A DNA stretch of 64,000 nt from Oreohelix idahoensis (taxonomy: Eukaryota > Mollusca > Gastropoda > Stylommatophora > Oreohelicidae): positions 1 to 64,000 of the forward strand of contig JAMPIV010014856.1 in assembly GCA_024509875.1 (NCBI GenBank). The letters are read 5' to 3'. The stretch's first letter is position 1. The number at the start of each line of letters is the position of its first letter. A model generated the notes under the pieces. It saw nothing but the letters and a program-made list of their open reading frames with translations. It made no database searches and was not told where the DNA came from. The position numbers and the translations under genes are program-made. Below, piece by piece: positions 1 through 12,319 of the stretch.

Positions 1-780
1 ATCCATACAAAACCATTTTGTTGGTCATAGCAGTTGAGTTCGCCTCCCTTAAGCCTATCAAATAACATTTTCAGAGAGTTAATGTGTTTTCAAATGTCTC
101 TGTTGGCGACTGAGTATATCATCCAGGAAATTCGTGATTGTGGGATAACATAGATTATTCAGGGGATCCAACAATTTGCGCATCATCCTTGAAAATACAC
201 TCGGAGCATTTTTCAATCCGAATGGTAGCATGTTGAATTCATAATGTCCTTCCGGGGTGCTAAAAGCTAAATAAGGTCTAACTTCAGGTTTCACTGGAAT
301 CTGGTAATAGCCTTTACTAAGATCCACCTTCGAAAAGTATTTTGCCTTGTTCAATCTGGCAAATAACTGTTTTGTGTCTGGTAATGGATCCACTTGTCCT
401 TCTGTGACAGCATTCAGTTTCCTGTAATCTATGCACAGTCTATGTTATCCAGACGGTTTCCTCAACAAAACTACACTGGAGCTAAAAGAAGATTCACTGT
501 GTGAAATAATCCCCTCTTTCAACAAATAATCTATTTCTTCTTTCAATGCCTTCTCCTTCGCGAACGGAACAGAATAGGCTCTCATACAGATTGGGTTTGA
601 GTCTACCAGTTTCATGTCATACTGTAGCAAATTTGTATGTCCTGGTTTATCTGTTAATACATCTGTATGTTCCTCCAGAACCTGTTGAACTCTCTCCCTC
701 TGGTTTTTAGTCAGGTGCTTACTGACTTTTACCTGTGCGGCTGTCTCACAGGGATGTAATGAGTATTCATGTGAGGTGAG
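1..780 (-). pseudogene. E1 reverse transcriptase, N-terminal half
   Basis: RT begins after the integrase C-terminus. Visible motifs are a spacer with DVLTDKPGHT, then KEEIDYLLKEGIISHS, LRKPSG, CIDYRKLN, KVDLSKGYYQIP, AFSTPEG, MLPFGLKNAPSVF and the catalytic NFLDDIL. A TAA at 445-447 cuts the frame between LRKPSG and DYRKLN; the frame is open again below it. Just after FLDD the frame shifts, and thumb-like sequence continues in another frame to base 1. RNase H is not in the window. Confidence 0.85.
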
Positions 781-1259
781 TGGTTCCTTTTGCATTTGAG
801 TTGCGATAGCCAAGGTCAGTAAGGGGGTGCTTTCCTGGAGTGGTCTGTCCAGATACTTCTTTAAAAGGTTTACATGATATACCTTCTCCTTCCCCTTTTT
901 GTCAATTTTATAGTTTGTTCTAGACACCTTCTCTAGAACCGTATATGGACCTTGCCATCCAATTTGTAATTTATTCTGGCTGCCGGGTAGTAGAAGAAGC
1001 ACCTTCTCTCCCACAGCTAGTTCTCTGTCCTTGGCTTTCCTATTAAAATACGCTGCATGTTTCTTCCTGGCTTGTCTCAAATTATCATTTGCCAGTTTCC
1101 ATCCAGCTTTCAGACGAGTGGTCAGTTCGTTCACATATTGATACGATGAGGTAACAGTCTCTTCTGCTTTCTCATCCGTCCAGGTCCTTAATAATGCTTC
1201 TAATGGACCTTTTATTGGCCTCCCAAATAGCAGAGTTGCGGGAGCCATCCCGGTTGAAC

Positions 1260-2420
1260 TATGTGGTACCTCCCGATACGCAAACAACGCGGCGGGCAGA
1301 AATTGATCCCACATATCCGGTTTTTTCGTGTGCCAGCTTCCTCAGGATAGAAATGAGAGTCCCATTGAACCTCTCTACCTGGCCGTTCCCTTGTGGATGG
1401 TACGGACTACAATGAAAGTGTCTGGCTTGAAATAGCTTAAAAACTTCTTCCGTTAGTTTCCCCTTGAACTGTGAGCCATTATCAGTCAAGATTTGATGCG
1501 GGAATCCTAATCTTGTGAATATTGTAAGTAGTGCCTCTGCTACATGTTTTGAATCAATTGATGGCAGGGCTACCGCCTCTCCCCACATAGAACAAGTGTC
1601 CACCAGAGTAAGGATGTAACTGTTCCTCCTCTTGGTCCGAGTGAGAGGTCCCACAATATCCACTGCAACCCTCTCAAAAGGTGTTCCCACTATGGGCATT
1701 TCCCCTAGAGTTGCAGGAGCAGTCCAATGCTTTGGAGCTACCCTTTGACATTCTGGACAGGATTTGACATATCTTTTTATATCCTCCGTTATCCCTGGCC
1801 AGAAGTAATGACAAGCTATACGCTGTCCTGTGGCGCTGATCCCCATGTGACCACTGAAGGGAATCGCATGCCCGAGTTCCATCACTTTATCCCTATATGA
1901 AGTGGGAAGAACCAGCTGGTTGTGACCATTTGTTCCAGTTCCGGCCTTCCTGTATAATAATTTGTTCTCATAAAGTACTCTCCCTTGCTTGGAGGTGTGT
2001 GGCATTTGGGCAATTTTTTAAAACATGGCTTGAGTGTCCTATCCTCAGCCTGCGCCTTCCTCATCTCCTCTGGATGAGCATTTATAGGTTCACCTTCTTC
2101 CTCCTTTTTCTGTGACCTGGTCTGCACTGTCGCCATGATCACAGGTCTCTCGGGATTCCCCAAGAAGACGTACCTACACCCCAATATCAGAGGGTAGATT
2201 GGTTCATCTATCACTGCTGCTCTGATTTCTCCTTCCACATAGCGAGTTTTCACCGTTATCCTTGCGATGGGAAGTGTCATGAGTGGTATGTCCTTAGTCG
2301 CCCCTTGTATTTCCACTGTTTCTGTGGTATACTGACTTGGGTCCACTAGGCTAGACTTCACAACTGAATCATAATCCAAACCTGTATCATATAGGCACCT
2401 TGTGGTGACCCCATTACAAA
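1260..2420 (-). pseudogene. E1 protease and integrase region
   Basis: An aspartic protease core CLYDTGLDYDSV lies at about 2370-2400, in frame with gag. After a frameshift just above 2005 the integrase follows: zinc-binding HHCC (H...GHMGIS...C-x2-C at about 1745-1860), then the catalytic D of VAVDIVGPL, D of TDNGSQFKG and E of NGQVERFNG. The three DDE residues are intact. A second frameshift near 1260-1314 separates the core from the C-terminal part, which resumes at MWDQFLPAALFAYREVP and runs through a GPY-type module (GWQGPYTVLEKV, about 910-960). Position upstream of RT is the odd feature. Confidence 0.85.
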
Positions 2421-3697
2421 TAACATCCTCACAAACTGGGGGGTGATAAGGTTCCTGCTGTCCATTAGGATTAACCTTTAATCTTTGAGTCCCCGACTTC
2501 ATTGCAGCAATGTTTGAAGGTTTCCTTTTACAAAATTCGGTGTTATGGTTGTCTTTCTTACACCATTTGCACCATCTCTTTCCTTGGTTAAACGGTTTTC
2601 TTTCATTATATTTTTGGTCATTGAACTGTGAGTTTCTGTCACGATAATCATTTCGTGGCCTATCAAAGTTTGTCCTGCCTCTATTACCTTGTTCTCTGGT
2701 ATCAAATTTACTAAATTGCTGTGGAGCTTTAAAATTTTCTATGTGCTTCTTTTTAGTGCCACTTACCTCTGCCTGGGCTGCCTGATACCTCTCAGCGACA
2801 TTTAAAACCTCCCCCAACCTCTCTGCACCTTGTTCCATGAGAAATTTTCTCAAGTCTGGAGCCATGGACTCTCTTAATTGCTCTATCATGATCATCTCTT
2901 TGAGATCTTGGGTCTTCCCCAGAGCAGTCCATTTCTCCAAATAGGTTTCCAGTCTGGCAGAGAATTGGTGGTATGTCTCCCCAGACAAAAGTTTGGCATT
3001 TCTAAACTTCTTACGATAAAATTCACCATTCTTTTCATATCTCAATAACAAAGCCTGCTTTAGCATGTCATAATTGTCTTGGTCGTCTCTATTCATCTTA
3101 GCAAAGACTTCATAAGAAGTACCTCTCAGTCCCTGTGATAACTTTAGACTCCACCTCTCTCTCTCTAACCCATATGTAGTAGCTAATAATTCAAATCTAC
3201 TGAGGTACCCCTCGATGTCATCGTCTTTCTCAACAAAATGGTCTAAATGAAACCCCATAGCTGAGGTTGAGGCTCCCTGACTAGGCGTAGCATCTGAGGC
3301 AAAAGGGCTGGCACCATTTTCAGGAGCATGGCCTTGTAATTCCAGCTCCCTTAGTCGTAATTCGTGCTCCCTTTGCAATCTTCTATCTTCTGCTTCCCTT
3401 TCGGCCTTTTTTTCTTCTGCCTCCCTTTGCTGTCGTTTTTTTCTGCCTCTAATTGGAGCCTTTACTCTCCCTCTCTGCCTCCAATGCTTTTGCCTCTTTG
3501 TCAGCCTCAATCTGCAACCTCTTAAGTTCTTTATCAGCCTCAATTTGTAACCTCTTCTCTTCAGCTAACCTCCTATCTTCCCTTTCAATATACTTGTCAC
3601 ATTCTGCAGTTACATACTGAATTAAAACCTGACCCTCCATGTTCATCTCCTTCGCCGTCAGCACAGCAGCCGATCTAAATTTTGCTAGATCTGCCAT
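2420..3697 (-). pseudogene. E1 gag with CCHC zinc knuckle
   Basis: Gag structural protein that would package element RNA. The start at 3697 opens MADLAKFRSA and leads into a long Glu/Lys/Arg-rich coiled coil. A frameshift between about 3450 and 3540 moves the rest into another frame. The middle has the retrotransposon-gag pattern (FELLATTYGLER, then a YHQFSARLETYLEKW stretch). It ends in an Arg/Asn-rich tract and one knuckle, CKWCKKDNHNTEFC, which fits C-x2-C-x4-H-x4-C. E2 and E3 at 33-47 kb lack such a knuckle, so E1 is a separate subfamily. Family assignment is secure; function is lost through the frameshift. Confidence 0.85.
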
Positions 3698-3943
3698 ACT
3701 TTAACATACAAATTAACAATGACCAAGGTAATTTCAAGTATACAAGGACTAAGGTAATTCTAAGTATATACTGACTAAGGTAATATGTTAATTAATTAAT
3801 CAATTAATTACCACTGGCTGTGAAGATTCACCAACTTTTATTTTCCACTTTTTATTTTAAGGGACACTTTTTAAATTTATACAACTCTGTCCCCACTAGT
3901 TTAATTCCCACACCAGAATATCCTACTATCTTTGATAAACTTA

Positions 3944-3962
3944 ATCCCCGGACAAGACCCCA
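3944..3962 (-). other. E1 primer-binding site, tRNA-Pro-like
   Basis: On the minus strand this reads TGGGGTCTTGTCCGGGGAT, close to the proline-tRNA primer site known from some retroelements (TGGGGGCTCGTCCGGGAT). It lies five bases after a CACTACA that could end the 5' LTR at 3968. tRNA identity is inference from that similarity. Confidence 0.55.
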
Positions 3963-3967
3963 ATATT

Positions 3968-5680
3968 TGTAGTGGTTTTTGATGGTATTGTATGGTTGTT
4001 ATGTTACCTAGTGTACTGTATGAGGTCAGCTGTGAAGGCTCCTGAGATAAAAGTTTATGTGAATTACAGAAGGCCCTTCTTACTACCACTAACGACCTCA
4101 AACAGACCTATTCTACTATCATGAATGTAGCTACGTTAAAAAGTCTAGGGTACTGAAATGTAATGTGTAGTTAATATAATATACTGACACACACATGTAA
4201 TTAATAAGTCTAATAATATTAATAAACTCTATAACACACTGAACTAACTCTGGTTGTTTTAGTTTAAATTTTAACAATTTTTTTAATTTATTAGTTCTGA
4301 ACCAAGGTTTTAGTTTGGTCAGAACATATGAAATGATATGGATTTATCAATGAAATGCATAAATATGTGGCATAATAAAATGTAATTTGTGTACATAGGT
4401 ATATTATAAGAATGGTTAATATTAATATTATCTATACTGTCGTTGGGAGAACTAGTACTGGATGTTACGTTGGGGTGGCGTCATCACGCCCAATCTGTGA
4501 CTACCAAAATCATTGTCCATTGACTTATGGAATGAGGTAAATGTTTTATTTCTCAATAATTATGTCTTTATTTGATGGTGGAATAGTTGTGAATCTCCAG
4601 CAGGCCAGAATTTCACTTATCTCGCCTGTGACGATCTGATACAGGATTCTTGTGGCCCACTCCTCTCCGTAGCTGGAGTACAATGTTAGGCTGCACAGAC
4701 ACAAATGTTAGGCGGCACACACATCTGCTTGTGTACTCTTACATAAGCATTTGGCACCTCTTTAGTGCCAAAACAGAAACTCACAATTCAGAATTGAGAA
4801 CACAGTTAATACTAGCAAAACTCAGCTGAGCTGCTGGCTAGAGTATGGCGTCCCACTAAATTTTTATGTATTCTTCCTTGGAAAACACCACTAGCAGTTA
4901 ATGACTGTGTTACTGGACAGACTTATATCAAATGGCAAAATGTGTGTCTCTATCCCGCTAATATAAAATGCGTTGGCCAATCAGATCAGAAGACTAAGCT
5001 TTTCAATTCAAAATTTGAAAATAAAGTCAAAATTACATCTTAATTTCTCAAATGTACGTCGGTCACATTTTTTCTTTTCCCAAAAAAAGTCAAAAGTACA
5101 TCTCAATTTTTTAAAATGTACGTCGGTCACTTTTTATCTTTTTTCCCACAATTTCACTTGTTTTTTGGACTAACACATGTAAAAACTGCACGAACCTGCT
5201 TCCTAAGTTATTTTTAGCCACTATCTCCCGACATTGCCCCGCTAGTTTATTACAGTTTGAAGTTTGCATTTTCTTGTCTCAAGGACGCAAAATTGAGACT
5301 TTAGTGAAAGTATGCACAACAATACTGTTCGCTAGTCTGATAGGAACAATACGGTCTTTCGTCAATATCTTCCTTGTTATCTGTCCGTCTGTATAATTAA
5401 AAGTATTTTATTTCTCTGCTTAAGATGGGCTATCAAACTAGCTAGGTTTTATTTTCATAACATTATTATTAAGAAAAAACCTACTTTTTTTCAAGGTTAG
5501 TTTTTGAAATCAGTTTTTGAACGTTCGTTCACGCGGTTGCCGCTATATTCAAACTATAACGTCAAAGTACCGTAAATCGTCAAAGAAACGTCTGTCTCTG
5601 ACAAGAGCTAAAGTCGTTTTTCTGTCCATTTCCTTACATTGTGTCAACTAGTGGCGTGATTTTTTTTCTTTTAAACTACA
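3968..5680 (-). repeat. Possible 5' LTR of E1
   Basis: No gene seen. The inner edge is placed by the primer-binding site; the plus-strand sequence starts TGTAGT at 3968, and an ACTACA at 5675-5680 would give matching inverted TG/CA ends. The partner LTR is outside the window, so the outer edge and length (about 1.7 kb) are tentative. A diverged tandem duplication lies inside at 5023-5152. From 5681 to 5924 nothing is recognised. Confidence 0.28.
5023..5152. repeat. Two-copy tandem repeat, about 64 bp
   Basis: Two diverged copies each carry AAAGTCAAAA, then ATGTACGTCGGTCAC, then a T-rich CTTTTCCC end. No coding sense. Confidence 0.7.
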
Positions 5681-5924
5681 AATTGCGTCTTTTTGCCTTT
5701 CTAGATTCAAACACGTGTTCAGACCGTCATAATGATTTTTATCTCCGTTTCCCTCCCGTCTACAAGGGTACCGTTTCGTCTGCATGTTTAACTAGTTAGT
5801 TTCAATGGAGGTAGGAAATGCGGGCATGGGCGAGCATGTCTCCTAGTATCTTACGCATTATTTTTATCCCTACATGTTATCTTTATAATTGGAGATATTT
5901 TAACGTTGTATCACAGTAAATTCA

Positions 5925-8061
5925 TCACAATATGTCATTAATATATGCGAGGAACAACTTGGGTGACAGGACTCCCCCTTGGGGAACACCCTGCTCCAAT
6001 ACCATCTTCCTACTGGTCTGTCCTTGTAGTTGGACTCTGGCAGTTCTATTCTCAAGATAGTGGCTGATCCATTTGAACATTCTCCCACACACTTCACTTC
6101 TTTGCAGCTTGACTTTTAGTCCATCTTTCCATACTTTGTCAAATGCTTTTTCTAAGTCAACCCAAACCACCAGTGTGTGCTTTTTTTTCTTGGAAAGCGT
6201 TCTCAATTTTCTGAGTTATATAAGTGATCTGATCTTCAGTGGATCTGTGTTTTCTGAATCCTGCTTGCTGTGGGGCTAAGAGATGTTTTTCCTCTAGATG
6301 CCACATTAGTCGGGTATTAATTACGCACTCCATCAATTTTCCAACACAGCTAAGTAGACTGATAGGTCTGTAGCCATTTGGTCCTGTCTGAACTTTGTCT
6401 TTCTTAGGTATTGGAATCAGTATGGTGTCTTTCCATGCCTGTGGTACTATTCCTCTTTTCCAGCTGCAATTTAGGATGGTCAGAAGCTTCTTTTTTGCCT
6501 TTGTTCCTAGGCCTGTTAGCATTTCATTGGTTATCCCATCTTTTCCAGGTGACTTCTTTTTCTTTAGTGCCCTCATTGCCTCTTCCATTTCTTGCATTGT
6601 TAACTTTGCCATCATGTGTTCTTCTGGTGCAAGCTTTTTGTTGTCATGACTCCTTTGTTCATCAATGATGGCTTTTCTTCTGTCTATAGGGACATCAATG
6701 TGGTTTGCACTAGCATAGTTTTCAATGAGTGCTTTTGCAGCTTTTTTTCCCCCGAGAGCATATTTTCACCTTGTTTGATTGTGATGTGATTTTTGTAAGG
6801 TTCTTCATTGTTCAAAGCTCTAACTAGTTTCCACAGTTTGTTCCCTTCTTTATCTAGGTTGAGATTTTCTGTTGTTTGCTTCCAGCAGTCTCTTGTTGTT
6901 TGGTTTAATGTTCTTTTGTACTTTGCAGTGGTTGCTTTGAGCAAGATGTTTGCCTCAGTTGTTTGTTCTGTTTCTGCCGTGTCTCTGGCTTCTGTTACCT
7001 CATCTTCAAGTTTTTGCAGTTCTTCATTCCAGTAAGATTTATAGTTCTTTCTTGCCCCTCTCGGAATGGTCTCAAATAGCTGCTTGAAGTATTGCTCTAT
7101 TGAAGCTTTCAACCATATTTTTTATGCTGCTGTTTCGTGTGTTGATGGTCTCGCAAAGACTGTCAGTCAGCACTGCAAAACTGTCCCAGTCAGCTCTTTT
7201 GTAATTCCATCGGGGCAATGGTTTTACTTCATGGGGAACATACTCCATATTAACCACTAGCTTTATTGGTCTGTGGTCGCTGCCTGCTAGCTGGCCAAGT
7301 ACCTGTCGGTCAATTTTGTGAAGGATGTCCCCTGTGGCGAAAGCTAGGTCTAGAGTGGAAGTGGGGTGCCATCTTCTATAGTAGAAACTGAGTTTATCAT
7401 CTGGCCTGTTGATAAGGTGAAGGTATGTGTCTATCTCCCAGTCCTCCACTTCCTCTCCTCTACTGTCTGTAACCGGATATCCCCATCTTTCCGAGTGGCT
7501 GATGAAGTCTCCGACCACTATGCAGTTTGAGCTCTTTATTTCCATACTTGTAAGTGACAGGTCTTTGCTCAGTGGGCCATACAAATTGTAGATACGCATG
7601 TTCGTGTCCTTTATTTTAATGTCAACCCCTAAAATTTCCGACTTGTCGTTGAAGTTCACGGATACCTCGCTACTTGGTATTGAGTTTCGGGTAAGTAATA
7701 GCACACCTCCTTTGTGTCCTTTTTCATCGAGTCGGTAAGCCTGGTATCCTCTTACTGAGAATCTGTGGTTGCTGTTGAGATGTGTTTCTTGTATGCAAGC
7801 CACATCGATTTGATCCTCATAAAGGCAGTTTTTTAGGGGGACTTTTTTGTTGAGAACTCCTTCTGCATTCCACTGCAGAATGTTGAGTGTTCTTGGTGTT
7901 TGGTCAATAGCTTTTGCCCTTTCCCTCTGTACCTTGACTCCACAATTCAGGGGAAGGTGACCACTAGTAGTATTGGATGGACCCCTTCGAGGCGGGAGGG
8001 GGGGGGGGGGGGGGTCGGCACTCTCGCCGCCTGGCGGGACTCCACGGGATGAGCACAACAA
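5925..8061 (-). mobile_element. Jockey/I-type LINE with endonuclease and partial RT, 3' truncated
   Basis: Non-LTR retrotransposon ORF2, broken. An APE-type endonuclease fills 8061-7110: NILQWNAEGV, IQETHL, NLYGP, VVGDFISHSERWG, STLDLAFATG and GSDHRPI are its metal-binding and catalytic blocks; the usual GDFNAH reads GDFISH here. RT follows with SPGKDGITNEML, NGYRPISLLSCVGKLME, QAGFRKHRSTEDQ, WVDLEKAFDKVW and GVPQGGVLSPKLFLAYINDIL. It stops near 5925, before the YADD box. Loss of the 3' rather than the 5' end is unusual for a LINE and points to a later deletion. Frameshifts at about 7105, 6745 and 6190; the last two sit in T-rich homopolymers. Confidence 0.88.
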
Positions 8062-8525
8062 TGCTTAAATTGTATTCGTGACATCTTTATTAAAGCGAAG
8101 TACGTTGCACTGTTTTCGTTAAGCATGTAGCCCAGTGCATTCGATTTTAACAGGTGTTTCTGTAGGGTTGCATTCCTTATCCCTTGACTGTCCCCAGCCT
8201 ACCTGCAAGGCAGCAGGTGGTTTAAAATCAGAGTTTTCCTTCTCCTAGACGAACTGCTTTCCAAGGCTTACGAGCTTCATCTACCCGGGATTTAACCCAT
8301 GCCTGGGGTTTGGGTTGGTGCAGACCAGAGCATGTACCACTCGCCGGTGGGTTCTGCATCTACACCTATAGGGTTCCACCTACTCCTCAGCCCATTTAGT
8401 CTGGCCCCTCATCAAGGACCTGTCCGGCTTGGGTGACCCTGCCAGGAGTAAAACTCCCACCGGCATAGCTCCCGGGATCATTGAGGCACTCAAGCTCTCC
8501 AACCAACGGCAAGGTAGGCTTACAT
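8062..8525 (-). other. LINE 5' region, non-coding
   Basis: GC-richer than its surroundings and contiguous with the LINE at 5925-8061, so probably its 5' UTR or degraded ORF1 end. A short peptide-like tail (GSYAGGSFTPGRVTQAGQ) reads on the minus strand at about 8400-8465. A run of 18 or more G lies at 7997-8015 inside the ORF start. Confidence 0.4.
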
Positions 8526-8529
8526 GTGG

Positions 8530-9157
8530 AGAGATTTGAGGATTTCAAAACTAAAAGATTTATCCCATTTAAGTTTCTGTTGATGTTGAATAGGTAAGTG
8601 GTAACATTCAAATGGAGCTTAATGAAATCCAGTATGACACAGTAATGAATGAAAGGTATAATGATTGTGGTATTCCTGATATTTATTCCTACTTTCCAAG
8701 CCAGTTTGCTAATATGCGTACTTTGCGGCAAGAGTATTACCAATGTCTAGTAATACATATATTTGCGAGCAGTTATTTCCACTTACGAAAGCAAATCAAA
8801 CATCACAAAAATCATCATAAAAACACATCCCCAACCGTGACAAACTCGTATCTCGAAAAAAGATGTCAAATTCCTGATAAACAAAACTTAGTTTTGAATG
8901 ATTTTTGTTGTTTTTCTAGGGGAAACATTTTATTTTCAACTGGTGTTAACTTGTTTTTGTTTAAACAGCAATTAAATTAAATACAAATTATCTATGTTCT
9001 TTAATTCATTAATAGCATATATTTTATCAAATGTTATTCTCCAGCTATTATGCCAACCACAATATGATAGAACCAATTAGAATGTTTAGCGTATGGCTCT
9101 CTCAACTTTGATTTGTTGCTTTGCGGCCCAACATAAGAACCGAGTTTGACACCCCTG
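8530..9157 (+). pseudogene. hAT transposon remnant: dimerisation domain end plus 3' terminal repeat
   Basis: The reading frame from 8612 (MELNEIQYDTVMNERY, then GIPDIYSYFPSQFANMRT) resembles the C-terminal hAT dimerisation region of GTF2IRD2/ZBED5-like transposases; this is recognition by pattern. Key residues are degraded. The remnant ends at 9157 in GAGTTTGACACCCCTG, the reverse of the hAT terminal repeat CAGGGGTGTCAAACTC. The 5' part of the element is absent. Confidence 0.55.
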
Positions 9158-9991
9158 ATGTAGATAATGCCAAGGATTCTTCAACTTGGTATCCGCTGCG
9201 AATGAGTGACAAGGCAAACAATCCTAGTTAAACAACAACACGCCGCTTTGATGCAACTCGCTTTCAATATTAGTCTGTTTGCGTGAGGTAGAGGCTATTT
9301 TTAATCGGTGCAAACGACTGGCGTCTATTTATGCAAGCTATTTGGCCGACGAAACAGGGTTAGACTAAAGTTATGGTAAGCGGTATAGGCTATTTTTATT
9401 AGTGCAATGATTTGGCGACGTATCGATAGTCACTTGGTCAATATGGCGCTGTGTACCTATAATTCTGTGATTCTACCGCTACAATGTAACAAGCTCTCGA
9501 CTAACGTCATCGAGACAAAGTTTTGTTATGTTGCAATGCAGGCTCGGTGTTCATTAAGCATTACCAAATGCCCAATCTTTCCAAACAGACCTGCTTGAAC
9601 CTGGCGTAAAAATAAAGCAGTTTATCGGGTGCTAACTGACTGCCAATATGTCGCACATGTTGTGTTGCAGCTGTAAACACTTTTTCCAGATCTTGAATAT
9701 CGTCTGCCATTGTGTAAACAGTTACCAAAAGTGTAATCGTTTCCGGTGTTGAGAGCTAGTCGGTTATCACGACATTCGCATATTAATGTCCGCGCTTTGT
9801 TAATGTATCCTGCAAAACAAATCGTTGTTCCACTCATTTCCCGTCTGCTACAGTACCAACCGACCAGGCATCCTGCATTTTTTAAACTTCCAGTTTGGGA
9901 CTCGACTTGGAAGCTAGTGTTAGGGACTTGTACGTTTTATTTAATTTAAACGGTGAAATATTTGTGCATATTTTGTAATTGTTGTAAGAAA
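9158..9991. other. No gene recognised
   Basis: No motif-bearing reading frame. Two loose direct repeats containing AGGCTATTTTTA lie at about 9290-9330 and 9387-9420. Confidence 0.5.
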
Positions 9992-12311
9992 ATGGTACCA
10001 AAGCGTAAATGCAGTTTCAATGAAGATTTACAAAAGGAATATCCGTTTATTAAAAAGAGTACACCAAACTTCAATGTACGATGCAAAATATGTGCCTCCG
10101 GGTTTTCGATAAGCCATAGTGGACGTGGTGATATTAAGAACCACATAAGCAGTGAGAAAAATAAGAGAGCCGTCGTTAAGCTGCATCACGCTCGTCGTTA
10201 ACCACTTTCTTCAGAGCTGATAAAATTGGTGACCAAGAAGAGCTGCTATAGAAGGCGCCTTTGCATACCATACAGGGCTACACAATCATACTTTCATGTC
10301 TATGGATCGCACATCAAAATTACTTCAGGTTACTTTAGAGCCAAAATGTGCATGTGCACGTACGAAAACAGAAGCCATTATTCGAAATGTCTTGGCACCC
10401 CATATTCTAAATGAGTTAAGGTGTGACCTAGAAAAGTCTACTTTTATTTCTGTACTGACAGATGCATCCAACCACAAAGAATTCAAGATTTTTCCTTTGC
10501 TTGTCAGATACTTTGATCACAGTAATGGCGTGAAAATTAAAATATTAGAGTTAAAGTCATTGCCAGGTGAAACATCTGATATTGTAAGTCTTCTTCTTCT
10601 TCTTCCTCGTTCGCCCTGAAAAGGACGGTGGTTGCGTTGTGTCTGTTTACAACGTAGCTGTGATATCTGCACCTTTCGGTCGACACATCCGACTTCTGCA
10701 CGGCATTTTTTAGGACCGGGTTTGCCTTCCCATTGCGATCTGTGCTCGCTCAGCCAGCCTGCACTGCTGCAGACTGTTTCCAGGACCACCACGTGGAGGT
10801 GGAGTGGTTTAGACAGGAAAGTAGTTGGATTACGCGCAGACAACACAAAATCCAATTTTGGAGCTGCTGAAAGGAAAGGACAGAACAATGTTTTCAAAAA
10901 ACTGCAAGAAAACCTTGGACATGGTCTTATAGGAGTTGGGTGTGAAGGTCATATTTTCCACAACACTGTTCGAACAGCTGCAGATGTACTGCCTTTTGAT
11001 GTCGAGCTGATTATTGCTAAAATGTATCTACTCTTCAAATCATACACAGTACGAGTTGAAAGACTCAATGAGTTTTGCCAGTTTGTGGAAACAGACTTCC
11101 AGATGATCTTAGGTTATGCTCAGACTAGGTGGCTTGCTATGCTGCCTGCTGTTGAAAGGGTTCTTCAGATGTTCCTGCCTCTAAAATCATATTTTCAATC
11201 TCAAGACAGATGCCCAGTTTTTATACAGACATTCTTTGAAAATCCTCTATCTGAGGCATGGCTTGTTTTTGTTCACAGTCAGGCCTCTCCATTCCACGAA
11301 GCAGTGCAAAAAATAGAGGGACAGACGGTCCCTGTGTTTGAAGTCATTGACAGCATCAACAAGTTGAAAACTATTTTGAAGTCCAAACTGGAAGACTGTT
11401 TCTTGCCATCAAGAGTTAAGCTAATCCTTGAAAAGCTGGAAATGGAAGGACTTCCAAAGGAGGATGTGAAAAAGTTTCATGCTATCGTTTCTTCGTTCTA
11501 TGAAACAGCTTTCAATTATTTGAATAAATGGGCTGCAAAAAATTTTCAAGACCTAGAATCTTACAGCTGGGTAACGCTGAACAGAATACCAATTTGGGCA
11601 GATATTGAGATATCATCATCACGAGTGATTCAAACATTACCTTCAGCCCACTTTACAGAAACTGAAATTTAGGACAAATATGTCTATATGAAGCAGTTTG
11701 TTACTTCTCAGAAAATAAGTGAATGGAGTGCCAAAAAAATATTGCTTCCATAACGTTGGATTGAAATGGTTTCCCACTTCAAAAACAATAATGTGACATT
11801 TTCAAATATTTTGAAGTTGGCAGAGTTTTTTTTTTCTGTCTACCTGGAACAAATGCTACCTCAGAAAGAGTGTATTCTTTGATGAACAGCTTATGGGCAA
11901 GTGATAAAACACAGCTAGGTGTTGAAACTTTGAAAGCTATGTTGACAACCAAAGTGAACTGTGAGGAAACATGTGTCGAGTTTTTTAAGATGCTGCTTGC
12001 AAAGAAGGACCTATTGATAAAAATCCACTCATCTGAAAAGTACAGTAACTCAGCTTCACCTTAAGTAAGGATTATTGATGCTTTTCTCTCTTATTAGTTT
12101 AAGTAGTTAAACTTATACAGTAAAATGTATGTTATTCAAATGTATATGTAAAATGTATATTATTTTAAATTGACACATCAACTTGATTTTTCCGGGACAT
12201 GTCCCGACTTTTGACCTTTTCTTTACCCTTTTGTCCCGATCTTTTGCATTGAAATAGGTCAAATCTACTATTTTGTCCCGGATTAGGGTTTTGAAAATAT
12301 GGTCACCTTAC
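9992..12311 (+). pseudogene. hAT-family transposase pseudogene with BED-like finger
   Basis: A DNA transposase gene in pieces. The start at 9992 reads MVPKRKCSFNEDLQKEYPF, then a BED-like finger (CKICASGF...IKNHISSEKNK), whose last zinc ligand appears replaced by Asn. Stops and a frameshift follow at 10200-10300. The core resumes as SMDRTSKLLQ...FISVLTDASNHKEFKIFPLLVRYFD, is interrupted by a repeat at 10591-10812, and continues with GLRADNTKSNFG...QTRWLAMLPAVERVL to 11672. Another broken stretch ends in YSLMNSLWASDKTQLGVETL (about 11870), typical of hAT dimerisation. The 3' end GAAAATATGGTCACCTTA (12293-12310) looks like the element terminus. The 5' terminus was not found. Confidence 0.72.
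10591..10812 (-). repeat. SINE-like repeat R1, copy 1, inserted in the hAT pseudogene
   Basis: Reverse complement of the repeats at 18414 and 58866. On the minus strand it ends in GAACGAGGAAGAAGAAGAAG and starts at CCACTCCACCTCCACGTGG. It breaks the hAT frame between TSDIV and LDRKVVGLRADN. Confidence 0.75.
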
Positions 12312-12319
12312 ATCTATAC

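Larger units (their letters stand above)
1..3967 (-). mobile_element. Ty3/gypsy-type LTR retrotransposon E1 (Gmr1-like domain order), decayed, 3' part cut by window edge
   Basis: Internal region of a retrotransposon read right to left. Domains in reading order are a charged coiled-coil Gag, a CCHC knuckle, a DTG protease, an HHCC/DDE integrase, and only then reverse transcriptase up to its catalytic FLDD. Integrase before RT is the reverse of normal Ty3/gypsy order and matches the Gmr1-like group (established for that group; assignment here is inference). Coding is broken by frameshifts near 3.5, 2.0, 1.3 and 0.1 kb and by a TAA at 445-447. The RT thumb, RNase H and 3' LTR would lie left of base 1. 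Confidence 0.88.
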
